This document shows positions 8,630 to 16,340 of a DNA stretch of 40,316 nt, in pieces. A program made the translations under genes and the position numbers. How positions within the stretch are numbered: the first letter of the stretch is position 1; the number at the start of each line of letters is the position of its first letter. The notes under the pieces were generated by a model. It was not told the DNA's origin. It saw only the letters and a list, made by a program, of their open reading frames with translations, and searched no databases. The DNA comes from JTS-RE9 sp964649195 (GTDB taxonomy: Bacteria; Planctomycetota; Phycisphaerae; Phycisphaerales; Phycisphaeraceae): assembly GCA_964649195.1 (NCBI GenBank), contig CAZYPK010000031.1, positions 1-40,316 of the forward strand. The letters are read 5' to 3'.

Positions 8630-8810
8630 GTTCCGGGGGCCGGGGGGACCGGGGGGACCGGGGGAACGCACAAGGCTCGATTGGATTCTATATCGCATGT
8701 GCCGCTCGTCCACTTGCAGCAAGTAGCAAGTAGTAGTCCGACCACTACTCACTACTCGCTCCGCAGTTGCGCCGGGCCGGGGCTTCGCAGAGCCTTCAGC
8801 CCCAGCCACC
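8630..8810. repeat. Repeat-rich gap with GC nine-mers and family A REP
   Basis: A short array of GGGGGGACC-type units (about 8630-8665) is followed by an inverted pair of AAGTAGCAAGTAG/ACTACTCACTACT-like AT-richer segments and a family A REP copy at 8776-8810. No gene is supported between 8599 and 8832. Confidence 0.65.
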
Positions 8811-8832
8811 CGCCGCAGTCACCCGTGCAGAA

Positions 8833-9621
8833 TCATTTGTTCGCTTCGATCATCTTGCGTGGGCCGTTGCGGATGGTCAGATCGACGCGGTCGGCGCTGA
8901 TTTTGAAGCGGGTGATTCGGCTGGCGCGGTTGGGGTCGCCGGCGTCGGGGAAGACGGGGTCGATGGTGATGCCGTCGAAGGCCTGGCCGAGGGTTTTGGC
9001 GAAGTCGGTTGGGGCGTTTTTGAATTCGTCGCGCACCTGGTCGGCGACAAGCCCGCCGGGGATGCGGAGCTTGCCGGTGCGGATTTTTTCAACCTTCAGC
9101 GCCATCTTGCCATCGTCCTGCATGGCGGCGTCGAGGGCGAAGCTGATCACCCCCTGCACCACGGGGAGTTTGACGCGCGAGGAGAGCACGAGCTGTTCAT
9201 CCTCGATCCAGACGCGCGGGTCGGCCAGCACCGAGGGCAATGCCGCCTTCTGGTTCGCCAGCCAGCCATCCATTTTGTTGAGCAGCCAGAGATTGGCATC
9301 GATGGTGGAAATGGAAAGATGCTGCTCAATGACGCGGTTGGGGTCGGCGCCGGCCTTGACATCAGGCCCCTTCTTCGCATCGATGCCTTGCATCGCGCTG
9401 AGCAGACGGGCCTCCAGATCGTCGGCACGCCTGATCTGTTCATCAGGCTCGAGCAGCGCCATGGCCTGATTCACTTCCGCAAGCCGGGCCGGCTCCGACT
9501 TGGCCATCCAGATCGCCACCGCGGCCGTCAGCAGCACGATCGCCAACAAAGTCATGCAAATGGACATGCAGCCGAATCGCCGCTTCTTTCTGATCGGTTC
9601 GATTGTCGCTGCATCAGTCAT
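8833..9621 (-). CDS. Membrane-anchored protein of unknown function
   Basis: A 262-residue protein with a basic N-terminus (KKRRFG), one transmembrane helix (about residues 18-39) and a large soluble domain that should face the periplasm. The soluble part has amphipathic beta strands such as VLSSRVKLPVVQGVISFALDAAM and ALKVEKIRTGKLRIPGGLVADQV, then FKISADRVDLTI near the C-terminus. This arrangement resembles YpmS/DUF2140-type proteins with a single helix and a lipid-binding-like domain, but I cannot confirm that by eye. No catalytic residues stand out. The neighbours give no functional clue. Confidence 0.65.
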   Translation of the reverse strand: MTDAATIEPIRKKRRFGCMSICMTLLAIVLLTAAVAIWMAKSEPARLAEVNQAMALLEPDEQIRRADDLEARLLSAMQGIDAKKGPDVKAGADPNRVIEQHLSISTIDANLWLLNKMDGWLANQKAALPSVLADPRVWIEDEQLVLSSRVKLPVVQGVISFALDAAMQDDGKMALKVEKIRTGKLRIPGGLVADQVRDEFKNAPTDFAKTLGQAFDGITIDPVFPDAGDPNRASRITRFKISADRVDLTIRNGPRKMIEANK

Positions 9622-9639
9622 GGGAAAGATCTCGGTGTC

Positions 9640-9803
9640 AGGAGCAGGGGCAGGCAGGGGCAGGCAGGGGCAGGCAGTAAAGGCGATTGGTTATTATTTA
9701 TTTGTTATTGCTTATTTCTTATTGAAGGCATGGCAGACGCGCAGCGAGGACGCTGCGGCTACGAGCTTTTTGCAGACGCGCAGCGAGGACGCTGCGGCTA
9801 CGA
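9640..9803. repeat. Composite repeat: GC decamers, AT-rich half-hairpin, two REP units
   Basis: From left to right: three GGGGCAGGCA-type tandem units, an AT-rich block (9679-9729) that is a near copy of one arm of the hairpin at 23163-23280, and two 32-base REP units (9733-9764 and 9772-9803) whose core CGCAGCG/CGCTGCG is palindromic. Further copies of the REP are at 16282, 23301 and, inverted, 25509. Confidence 0.85.
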
Positions 9804-9812
9804 GTTCCTCCG

Positions 9813-10529
9813 CTACGCGAGTCTTGCGGTCTTGGCTGCGTCGGCCAGGGCCTGGTGCAGCAATTCGTGGTCGGGCGCCGCTTCGATGCAGGATTCCAAG
9901 GCTGCGATTCGTTCGATCCCGCCGATTGCTTCCACCTGGTACAGCAGTGCGTCGCCGAGTTTTTCCGAGGCATCGATGAACCAGTCCGCAGCCGCGGCAC
10001 GGTCGGTCTCCGCATCGGTGGCCGGCTCCTCTTTGCCCGGATGGGTCGCGGACATCAGCCAGTGATCGCGGACCTTTGCAACCGGCGCGGGCAGGTCGAT
10101 CGAGATGGCGGGGCCTTGATGGGTGGTGATTCGCCAGGAGTCATCATCGGTATGAGAGTCGGCGAACATGATTTCCACATGCAGCCGGCGCCGGCGAACA
10201 TCGGCCAGCAGCCGCGAGGCTTCGCTGCGGGTGTGGGGATGGGTGATGACCAGGCAGCCTGCCGCGAGATGTTCGAGCCAGATCGCGGGGCCGCCGCCCT
10301 GCCCGCCGGTACCCAGTCGAATCGTCCCTTCCGCCGCGATCATCCGCCGCTGCCTTCGACACTCCTGAAGCGGCAGCAGGATGCGTCCGTAATAGGCCCA
10401 GTCCCCGGCCTGCCTTGCCTGCGCCAAGGCGCGTTCGCACAGCTCTTCGCAGCCCAGGTAATCCATCCGCGCCAGGGCTTCACTGGCCTCTTCCATTTGT
10501 TGATCGAGGGTCAGCATCATGGGCGGCAT
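9813..10529 (-). CDS. Hypothetical protein, TPR-like N-terminus
   Basis: A protein of about 238 residues with no signal peptide or membrane helix. The N-terminal segment (DQQMEEASEALARMDYLGCEELCERALAQARQAGDWAYYGRILLPLQECRR) has the helical pattern of tetratricopeptide repeats. The middle (AIWLEHLAAGCLVITHPHTRSEASRLLADVRRRRLHVEIMFAD) looks alpha/beta, and the C-terminus is again helical with a TPR-like stretch (AALESCIEAAPDHELLHQALADAAK). I do not recognise a named family. ATG codons at 10529, 10520 and 10517 are possible. A TACAAT box lies seven bases before 10520, so the transcript may be leaderless. Function unknown. Confidence 0.65.
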   Translation of the reverse strand: MPPMMLTLDQQMEEASEALARMDYLGCEELCERALAQARQAGDWAYYGRILLPLQECRRQRRMIAAEGTIRLGTGGQGGGPAIWLEHLAAGCLVITHPHTRSEASRLLADVRRRRLHVEIMFADSHTDDDSWRITTHQGPAISIDLPAPVAKVRDHWLMSATHPGKEEPATDAETDRAAAADWFIDASEKLGDALLYQVEAIGGIERIAALESCIEAAPDHELLHQALADAAKTARLA

Positions 10530-10557
10530 TGTAGCCCGGCGAGAAAAAGGAAACGGA

Positions 10558-10590
10558 CAAGAGCCGCGACTCAACGAGTCGCGGCTCTTG
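10558..10590. repeat. 15-base perfect hairpin (shared with 5978-6005)
   Basis: CAAGAGCCGCGACTC pairs perfectly with its complement across an AAC loop. The 24-base inner core is identical to the left arm of the inverted pair at 5978-6146, so this is a dispersed element. It lies just upstream of the TPR-like gene. Confidence 0.85.
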
Positions 10591-10672
10591 CTCCAAACTC
10601 GCGTTTTTTGATGGTTTCTTTTCTCAGGGCAAACGCATTTGACAATTTTTGAGTTTGGCGCTCACGGTGTCA

Positions 10673-10762
10673 TTCTCTTTGTTCACCACGGATTTCACGG
10701 ATGACACGGATGGAATGCGGCAAATCCGTGTCATCCGTGAAATCCGTGGTGAACAAAGAGAA
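10673..10762. repeat. 39-base perfect inverted repeat
   Basis: Arms 10673-10711 and 10724-10762 are perfect complements with a 12-base loop. Each arm contains CACGGATTTCACGGATGACA. It belongs to neither flanking gene and has no T tract. The wider gap 10591-10971 also holds the 88-base element at 10801 and no gene. Confidence 0.9.
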
Positions 10763-10800
10763 AGCAGAAAAAGCAATCAAGAATAAAACTTGGTCATATG

Positions 10801-10888
10801 GGGACTTCTGAATAACCTTCGATGTAGCGTGAACCAGGGGGATCGCGAAGCCGCAAGCGGCTTGGATGTGAGGTTGTTCAGGAAGCCC
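10801..10888. repeat. 88-base MITE-like element, copy 1
   Basis: The ends GGGACTTCTGAATAACC and GGTTGTTCAGGAAGCCC are imperfect terminal inverted repeats, and a GCCGCAAGCGGC hairpin sits in the middle. CATATG flanks both ends here. The copy at 14135-14222 has the same length and matches at about 77 of 88 positions, with the central 37 bases identical. No transposase is present, so mobility would be in trans. Confidence 0.8.
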
Positions 10889-10971
10889 ATATGCGCTAAC
10901 CCTGTTTCTTTTCTCCGCCCGATGAACAAGCGCGAACCCCCATGCGGCCCACGGGTACTATGGAGGCACGC

Positions 10972-11574
10972 ATGAGCTCGATTCCGATTCATCCCTCGCT
11001 TGCCACCGCGCCCCTCGACGGGCAGGCGGCGGCGCTGTCGAATGAACCGATCGCCCTGCTCGATCGCCTGCGCAACCGGGATGAAACAGCCCTGGTTCAG
11101 ATCACCCGGCAATACGGCCAGGCGATGACGCGGGCGGCTTATCTGCATCTGGGAGACGCCCACGCCGCCGAGGATGCGGCACAGGAGGCGCTCATCGCCG
11201 CGTGGGATGGCGCCCATCGCACGGGTGGGACGACCGCGCTGTGGCCGTGGCTTCTGGGCATCACGCTCAATCGCTGCCGCAAGCATCTACGCACCCTGAT
11301 GCGCCGGCGAAGGCGGGAACTGCACGCTCATTCGCTGCATCAGGCCCACGCGGAGGCGAGTCAGCCATCGGAATCGAACGATCGCGCCGGCGCCCTGCGT
11401 CTGGCGCTCTTGGCGCTGCCTGAGCCGCTTCGCTGCGTGATCATTCTTCGTTATGAGCAGGGGCTGAGCATCGCCCAGACGGCTGATGCACTGACCCTGC
11501 CGCAAGGCACGGTCAAGCGCCGCTGTCACGATGCCATCCTCAAACTGCGGCAACACATGGGGGCCAAGGCATGA
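10972..11574 (+). CDS. ECF-type RNA polymerase sigma factor
   Basis: A 200-residue sigma-70 family protein of the extracytoplasmic-function class. Region 2 is visible in ALVQITRQYGQAMTRAAYLHLGDAHAAEDAAQEALIAAW, including the DAAQEA core-binding/-10 element. Region 4 is LRLALLALPEPLRCVIILRYEQGLSIAQTADALTLPQGTVKRRCHDAILKLR, with a typical helix-turn-helix. GGAGG lies five bases ahead of the ATG at 10972, which is why this start is chosen over 10942. Its stop overlaps the next start by four bases (ATGA). That gene encodes a membrane protein, so a sigma/anti-sigma pair is likely. The signal and regulon are unknown. Confidence 0.92.
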   Translation: MSSIPIHPSLATAPLDGQAAALSNEPIALLDRLRNRDETALVQITRQYGQAMTRAAYLHLGDAHAAEDAAQEALIAAWDGAHRTGGTTALWPWLLGITLNRCRKHLRTLMRRRRRELHAHSLHQAHAEASQPSESNDRAGALRLALLALPEPLRCVIILRYEQGLSIAQTADALTLPQGTVKRRCHDAILKLRQHMGAKA

Positions 11575-12119
11575 ACTCGATGGAACCCGACACCCCGTTC
11601 AACGATGCAATCGATGGTGATTTTGCCGACAGCCTGCGCGACGGTCTGTCGCAACTGGCCAGGCAGGCGCCCGGCGGCCCCACGGGCGACCAGGTGCTCA
11701 CCGCGCTGCGGCGGCGGCGCGTGCGGCGCACCAGGGTGACCTTCATCAGCGGATCGCTGGCGGCGGCGCTGGCGGTGGTCATCGTGCTGTCGCATGGCGC
11801 CGACAACCATGAATCGTCAACGGTGACGCCGCCGATCGTCACAGGCATTGGCGAAACCGGCGCGGATGACAACACCGCCTTGCGGGATGTCGCAACAGCC
11901 CACGGCGAAACGACCGCCGCCGCATCGCAACCCGCCGCCCTGCTGCCTTCGATGGCGTGGGGCATCGCCGCGCTCGACCCGTCGATCGCGGCTGCGGATG
12001 ATGCCCCGGCTCAGAGCGATGGCCGGGCGTGGAACGTGTCGCTGAGTCTGACCCTGGCATCACCGACGGACACGGAAGCCATGTTGCCGGTGATGGAGTT
12101 GTCTTCGCCGCGCTGGTGA
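11571..12119 (+). CDS. Putative anti-sigma factor, single-pass membrane protein
   Basis: A 182-residue protein translationally coupled to the ECF sigma gene (ATGA overlap). The cytoplasmic N-terminus is helical (FADSLRDGLSQLARQAPGG...QVLTALRRRRVRRTRV), followed by one transmembrane helix (about residues 57-75) and a low-complexity, Ala/Thr-rich periplasmic tail of about 100 residues. This topology and gene order are typical of anti-sigma factors. No zinc HxxxCxxC motif of the ZAS class is visible, so assignment rests on context alone. The metallophosphoesterase gene follows after 43 bases and may be a target or partner. Confidence 0.6.
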   Translation: MNSMEPDTPFNDAIDGDFADSLRDGLSQLARQAPGGPTGDQVLTALRRRRVRRTRVTFISGSLAAALAVVIVLSHGADNHESSTVTPPIVTGIGETGADDNTALRDVATAHGETTAAASQPAALLPSMAWGIAALDPSIAAADDAPAQSDGRAWNVSLSLTLASPTDTEAMLPVMELSSPRW

Positions 12120-12162
12120 GAAAACGCATCCGATTGCATCGACATCACGCTACACTTTCGGG

Positions 12163-13467
12163 ATGAACCCACACGACACCCCCGGCGATGCATCCCCTCC
12201 GATCCCGGACACCAATCGCAGGCAGTTCCTCGCCGGTCTGTCTGCCACTGCTTTGGTTGGAAGTGCAGGCGCCCTGATCCCATCGAATGAAGCGCATGGA
12301 CAGGTGAAGACGGCGCAGGCTGATGCGCCCCCTACTTCACTGATCGACAGCCCGCCCGTGCTTCAGAATCCGCTGCCTGATGCGATGACCGTGGCCTGGG
12401 CGATCCGAGGCCCTGCAACCGGCTGGGTCGAGTACGGCCCGACACCGGAGCTGGGCCTGCGTGCAGACGCCCCGCGACACGGCCTCAACCCGCTGAGCAG
12501 CCGGTTCCTGCACGCCACGATGACCGGGCTCCAACCCGGACAGAAGGTGTACTATCGAATCTGCGCCGCGCCCATCAAGTTTCACAACGCCTACCGCATC
12601 GAGCGCGGCCCCGCCGTCACCGGCGAACGCTTCGAGTTCATCACGCCTGACGCCGCCGCCGCCACAGCCGACTTCGCGGTGATCAACGACACCCATCAGA
12701 ACGAAGCGACGCTCAAATCACTGGCCGCCCAGCTTGCGAAGAAACCCGCCGACTACACCATCTGGAACGGCGATGTCTTCAACGACATCTACACCGATGA
12801 TCAGATCGTCGAGCACGTGCTGCGTCCGACCGGCTCGGCTTACGCGGCACGGAAACCGGTGCTCTTCACCGCGGGCAACCACGACCATCGCGGCCCGCTG
12901 GCCAGGCAACTGAGCCACGCATTCACCCCCTGGGCCGGCGAGGAACCGCTGGGCCGCTGCTTCGCGGTGCGCCACGGTCCCCTGGCGATGATCGGGCTGG
13001 ACACCGGCGAGGACAAGCCGGATCACCATCCGGTGTTTGCCGGGCTGGCCAACTTCCAGGCTTATCACAAGGCCCAGCGCGACTGGCTGGCCGCGGCGCT
13101 CAAGCGTCCCGCCATCGCGGAGGCGCCTTATCTGGTCGCCTTCTGCCACATCCCCCTTTTCGGCCGGCCCGGCCACAACGGCGGCGACACGCTCGAAGGC
13201 TACGCCTACTACGCCAAACATGCCCAGCAGCTATGGCACCCGCTGCTGCAACAGGCCGGGGTTCAACTGATCATCAGCGGCCACATGCACCAGTACCGCT
13301 TTGATGCGCCCACCGCCACCCGCTCCTACGGCCAGATCGTCGGCGGAGGCCCCAAACCCGAAGCGGCCACCCTCATCCGGGGCGGCGCGGATGGAAAACA
13401 AATGGAGGTCGTCGCGGCCAAACTGGATGAAACCGAACTGGGAAGATGGACCTTTAAGCCGCGATGA
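12163..13467 (+). CDS. Tat-exported metallophosphoesterase with N-terminal Fn3-like domain
   Basis: A 434-residue phosphoesterase expected to act in the periplasm. The N-terminus carries a Tat-type leader (NRRQFLAGLSATALVGSAGAL). Residues about 60-145 resemble the fibronectin-like domain of purple acid phosphatases (PLPDAMTVAWAIRG...WVEYG...HATMTGLQPGQKVYYRI). The catalytic domain shows the dinuclear metal motifs in order: NDTH, NGDVFND, GNHDHRG, FCHIPLF and GHMHQY. The substrate is not evident; candidates are phosphomonoesters or phosphodiesters. It follows the sigma/anti-sigma pair on the same strand. TACACT lies six bases before the ATG and no Shine-Dalgarno is seen, so it may have its own leaderless promoter. 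Confidence 0.88.
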   Translation: MNPHDTPGDASPPIPDTNRRQFLAGLSATALVGSAGALIPSNEAHGQVKTAQADAPPTSLIDSPPVLQNPLPDAMTVAWAIRGPATGWVEYGPTPELGLRADAPRHGLNPLSSRFLHATMTGLQPGQKVYYRICAAPIKFHNAYRIERGPAVTGERFEFITPDAAAATADFAVINDTHQNEATLKSLAAQLAKKPADYTIWNGDVFNDIYTDDQIVEHVLRPTGSAYAARKPVLFTAGNHDHRGPLARQLSHAFTPWAGEEPLGRCFAVRHGPLAMIGLDTGEDKPDHHPVFAGLANFQAYHKAQRDWLAAALKRPAIAEAPYLVAFCHIPLFGRPGHNGGDTLEGYAYYAKHAQQLWHPLLQQAGVQLIISGHMHQYRFDAPTATRSYGQIVGGGPKPEAATLIRGGADGKQMEVVAAKLDETELGRWTFKPR

Positions 13468-13858
13468 ATGGGGAGCCGGAAGAGCCGGGGGAGCCGAAGG
13501 AGCCGGAGGGTGGCTGGGGCTGGAGGCTTTGCGCAGTGGGGTGGCTGGGGCTGAGTCCTCGAAGCCCCGGCCCGGTGCGCGGCAGGTGTGCGATGGCGGT
13601 TTGTCACAGCAAGGCGCGCCGGGCCGGGGCTTGCGCAAAGCTTCAGCCACCCTTTGGCTCTTCTGGCTCTTCTGGCTCTTCTGGCTCTTCTGGCTCCTCT
13701 GGCTCTTTTGGCTCTTCTGGCTCTTCTGGCTCTTTTGGCTCTTCTGGCTCTTTTGGCTCTTCTGGCTCTTCTGGCTCCTCTGGCTCCCCCGGCTCCTCTA
13801 GCTCTCCCGGCAGATTGCTGCGGGGAGCGAAGCCGCGAGCGGCTAGGGGGGCGGTGCA
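13468..13858. repeat. 391-base intergenic region of inverted REP and nine-base tandem repeats
   Basis: No gene is supported. A short array on one strand (GGAGCCGGA/GGAGCCGAA, 13473-13508) is followed by family A REP units in both orientations (13540-13572 and 13617-13652). Then comes a long array of about 17 nine-base units (13656-13808) of GGCTCTTCT type with GGCTCTTTT and GGCTCCTCT variants. The two arrays are on opposite strands. All frames across it are low complexity (Gly-Ser-Ser, Leu-Ala-Leu or Arg-Ala-Lys repeats). Confidence 0.85.
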
Positions 13859-14065
13859 TCACTGGGATGAGTTGGAAGGTGGCTGCTGGATCGGATACAT
13901 GAGCATGTTGCCGGGGATGCAGGAATCGAAGACGGAGGAGAGCTGCGCCTCGCGCGCGGTCATCGGTGGGCGGATGGCCAGCGGGGCCTTGCCTTCGGTG
14001 TTCGTCTCACTCTTGGCCTCGAAAGCCGTCGTTGGCTTCTTCCCCTTGGATGCCGGCATGTTCAT
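13859..14065 (-). CDS. Small hypothetical protein
   Basis: A possible 68-residue protein beginning MNMPASKGKKPTTAF. GAGGTGG lies a few bases before the ATG at 14065, a good ribosome-binding site. The sequence is polar and has no membrane helix or known motif; the middle (PPMTAREAQLSSVFDSCIPGNMLMYPIQQ) looks like a short folded segment. It ends beside the nine-base array. Opposite-strand frames across the same DNA are low complexity, which favours this one, but it could still be spurious. Function unknown. Confidence 0.45.
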   Translation of the reverse strand: MNMPASKGKKPTTAFEAKSETNTEGKAPLAIRPPMTAREAQLSSVFDSCIPGNMLMYPIQQPPSNSSQ

Positions 14066-14134
14066 GGTCCACCTCGTCAAGTTCAATGATAGGCCTCCTG
14101 CCTGACAAACTCACGCTCCGCGTGAGAGTCGGAT

Positions 14135-14222
14135 GGGACTTCTGAATAACCCCTGATACACCGTGAACCAGGGGGATCGCGAAGCCGCAAGCGGCTTGGG
14201 CGTGAGGTTATTCAGAAATCCC
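14135..14222. repeat. 88-base MITE-like element, copy 2
   Basis: It has the same length and orientation as the copy at 10801-10888. Its ends, GGGACTTCTGAATAACC and GGTTATTCAGAAATCCC, are better inverted repeats than those of copy 1. It lies 56 bases beyond the stop of the shortened molybdopterin oxidoreductase gene. A small CTCACGC/GCGTGAG hairpin (about 14110-14126) lies just to its left. Confidence 0.8.
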
Positions 14223-14278
14223 GAATGTTCATTCGCATGACTGTCCTGTCTTTCCCCCTCCGTGCCTTCGTGCCTGCC

Positions 14279-16093
14279 TCACGCAATAAGAACCGCCCTT
14301 CCACTCACCGTCATAAAGCGACCGCTCATGAAGCGTCGCGCGGTGCCCACGTGCCGGACATCCGGGCAGGGCCAGTGGATCGGGCGATCTTCGAGCCGCT
14401 CGTTGGTGATGCCCGATTGATCGCACATCGTTGCCTCGGTGAGCAGGCGATATTCGTCCCAGACCGCCGCTTCGCTGGCATAGTCGAAGCCTTCGAATCC
14501 CATGAGCTGCGCGGTACGGGCGGCGATCCACCAATCGGGTTTGGCTTCGCCGACCGGTTCGATGAGCCTGGGGGATCGAATCACCAGACGCTCGGCATTG
14601 GTGAAGGTCGAACTTTTTTCGAGCATTGCCGCGGCGGGCAGCAGCACATCCGCATGGGCGGCGATGTCGCTGTCGCCCATCGAGTCCTGCACGATGACCC
14701 GCTCGCACCGCCGGGCCGCCTGCCGAATCAGATCGAGGTCTTCATCGCCGTAATCATCGAGGCTTCCGGCGATCCAGAGCAGCGCCATCTCACCCCGGGC
14801 CGCCGCCTGCAACATGGCGCGGGCATCGTGCCCTTCCCCCGGCTGGATCGAACCGGCAGGCACGCCCCACTTCACCTCCAGCCGCTGCCGGGCCCGATCA
14901 TCGCTCACGCTCCTGCCACCGGGCAGTCCGCCTGGCGTGGCGCCCGCCTCGGCGATGCCCAGTCCGTTGCTGCGCGCGCTCAACGCGAGAAGGCCGCCGC
15001 CTTCGTGACCGACTTCGCCCAGTTGAAGGTGCAGATTCACCGCCGCGGTCAGCGCATCGCGGTGCGATCGGTTCGGCTGCGCATCCGACTGGCCGCCGGC
15101 ATCATCGAGATTGAACAGCGTCAGCAGCCGCCCCTGCTCCTGAAGGAAATCGACCACTTCATCCACGCGACCGGGATGCACCCCCGTGGCGGCCAGCAGT
15201 TCGCCTTCGCTCCTGCATTCCAGCCCCACGCGATAATCGGTGAAGCCTTCGACCGATTTGCGGATGAAGCGGTCATCGACGCGGCCGATGGCCAGCAGCC
15301 GCTTGGCGACCAGTTGCAGGAAGGCGGCTTCGCTGCCGGGCTTGAGCGGGACGTGGACATCCGCAAGCTGAGCGGTGGCGGTTCGATGAGGATCGAGCGC
15401 CACGATGCGGCTGTTGGGCGCGGCAGCCCTCCGCTGACCGATCATTTCCGCGAGCACCGGGTGGGTCTGCGCCACATCGCAGCCCAGGATGAGGATGACA
15501 TCCGCCGATTGCACATCATTGAAGCAGGCCGTCGCCCCCGGCGCCCCCAGTGCCTTGGTGAGCGTGTCGCCTGCGGTCTTGATCCCGGCCGGTGCCCCGC
15601 CATCGGTGTGGTTGGTCCCCAGGAAGCCCTTGAACAGTTTGTTGAACAGGTAGGCCGACTCGGTGTCGAGCCTGCCGTTTCCGATCCAGCCGATGGCGTC
15701 CCGGCCTCTGCCGATCTGCACGCGCTGGACTTCATCGGCGACGAAGGTGAGCGCCTGATCCCAGGAGACGCGCGAGAGCGCTTCGCCCCGATGCCTGCGC
15801 AGCATCGGAAACTTCACCCGATTCCAGGCCCGCCCCTGATCGACAGCCAGCGCATCGGACCGCGAACAGAGCCGCCCCAAACTCGGCATCGCCTGCGGGT
15901 CCGCCATGATGCGAACCACCCGGTTGTGCTCGACCACCGCACTCACCCGGCAGCCGACGGAACAACCCGGACACACCACCGTGCCTTCGTCGCAGTTCGT
16001 TTCCGACGAGGCAAAGTGAATCGCATGCAACAGCGTGAGCGCCGGCATCGGCTGAACATGCGGATCTCGAAATACACGATGCGCCAAAGCCAT
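14279..16093 (-). CDS. Molybdopterin oxidoreductase (NasA/formate dehydrogenase-like), C-terminally shortened
   Basis: A 604-residue protein of the molybdopterin oxidoreductase superfamily. A 4Fe-4S site is formed by Cys41, Cys44, Cys48 and Cys76 (CPGCSVGC...GRLC). The rest follows assimilatory nitrate reductases and FdhF: SWDQALTFVADEV, FNKLFKGFLGTN, ILGCDVAQTHPVL, ADVLLPAAAMLEKSSTFTNAER and KPDWWIAA. Two things are odd. At the position where NasA has its molybdenum-binding Cys (in RLCMSSAVAG), ungapped alignment from memory puts Gly170 (GGAPAGIKTAG). And the protein stops soon after HVGTARRF, so the roughly 100-residue molybdopterin-dinucleotide-binding domain is missing. No signal peptide is seen. 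A start at 16048 (MPALTLL) is possible. It may be degraded or may not catalyse molybdenum chemistry. Confidence 0.8.
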   Translation of the reverse strand: MALAHRVFRDPHVQPMPALTLLHAIHFASSETNCDEGTVVCPGCSVGCRVSAVVEHNRVVRIMADPQAMPSLGRLCSRSDALAVDQGRAWNRVKFPMLRRHRGEALSRVSWDQALTFVADEVQRVQIGRGRDAIGWIGNGRLDTESAYLFNKLFKGFLGTNHTDGGAPAGIKTAGDTLTKALGAPGATACFNDVQSADVILILGCDVAQTHPVLAEMIGQRRAAAPNSRIVALDPHRTATAQLADVHVPLKPGSEAAFLQLVAKRLLAIGRVDDRFIRKSVEGFTDYRVGLECRSEGELLAATGVHPGRVDEVVDFLQEQGRLLTLFNLDDAGGQSDAQPNRSHRDALTAAVNLHLQLGEVGHEGGGLLALSARSNGLGIAEAGATPGGLPGGRSVSDDRARQRLEVKWGVPAGSIQPGEGHDARAMLQAAARGEMALLWIAGSLDDYGDEDLDLIRQAARRCERVIVQDSMGDSDIAAHADVLLPAAAMLEKSSTFTNAERLVIRSPRLIEPVGEAKPDWWIAARTAQLMGFEGFDYASEAAVWDEYRLLTEATMCDQSGITNERLEDRPIHWPCPDVRHVGTARRFMSGRFMTVSGRAVLIA

Positions 16094-16216
16094 GCACCGT
16101 GCTTTGCAAACATGATGCCAGTTGAAAATGAGGCAGGGAATGAGGGGCAGCCGCGCAGTTATCAGGCAAACGGGGAAATGAGGGGGCAGGAGTGCGCGTT
16201 GAAGAGGTCGGAGGAC

Positions 16217-16340
16217 GGGGGGACAGGAGACAGGAAACAGGAGCCGCTTGCGGCTTCGCTCTGATTCCTGTCCCCTGTTCCGCAGACGCGCAGCGAGGAC
16301 GCTGCGGCTACGAATCTCTGTCCCCTGTCTCCTGTCCCCT
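16217..16340. repeat. Composite repeat: GACAGGA heptamers, GCCGC hairpin, REP unit
   Basis: GGGGACAGGAGACAGGAAAC-type heptamers on the left face an inverted set on the right (about 16316-16338). Between them are GCCGCTTGCGGC plus TTCGCTCTGAT and the 32-base REP at 16282-16313. The same modules in the same order recur at 23066-23332. No gene is supported between 16094 and 16340. Confidence 0.8.

Noticed and set aside
10673..10762. Rho-independent terminator
   Set aside because: The stem is far too long, no T tract follows on either strand, and no gene ends nearby on the plus strand.
13464..14105. Open frame rich in Gly-Ser-Ser, resembling a collagen- or elastin-like protein
   Set aside because: It is the translation of a nine-base tandem array and REP units. 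The other frames and the opposite strand are equally open and low complexity, and a better-supported small gene runs antisense in part of it.
14225..16264. Long plus-strand frame (679 codons) opposite the molybdopterin oxidoreductase
   Set aside because: It is an antisense shadow: the minus-strand frame carries clear family motifs, while this one has none and runs into repeats.
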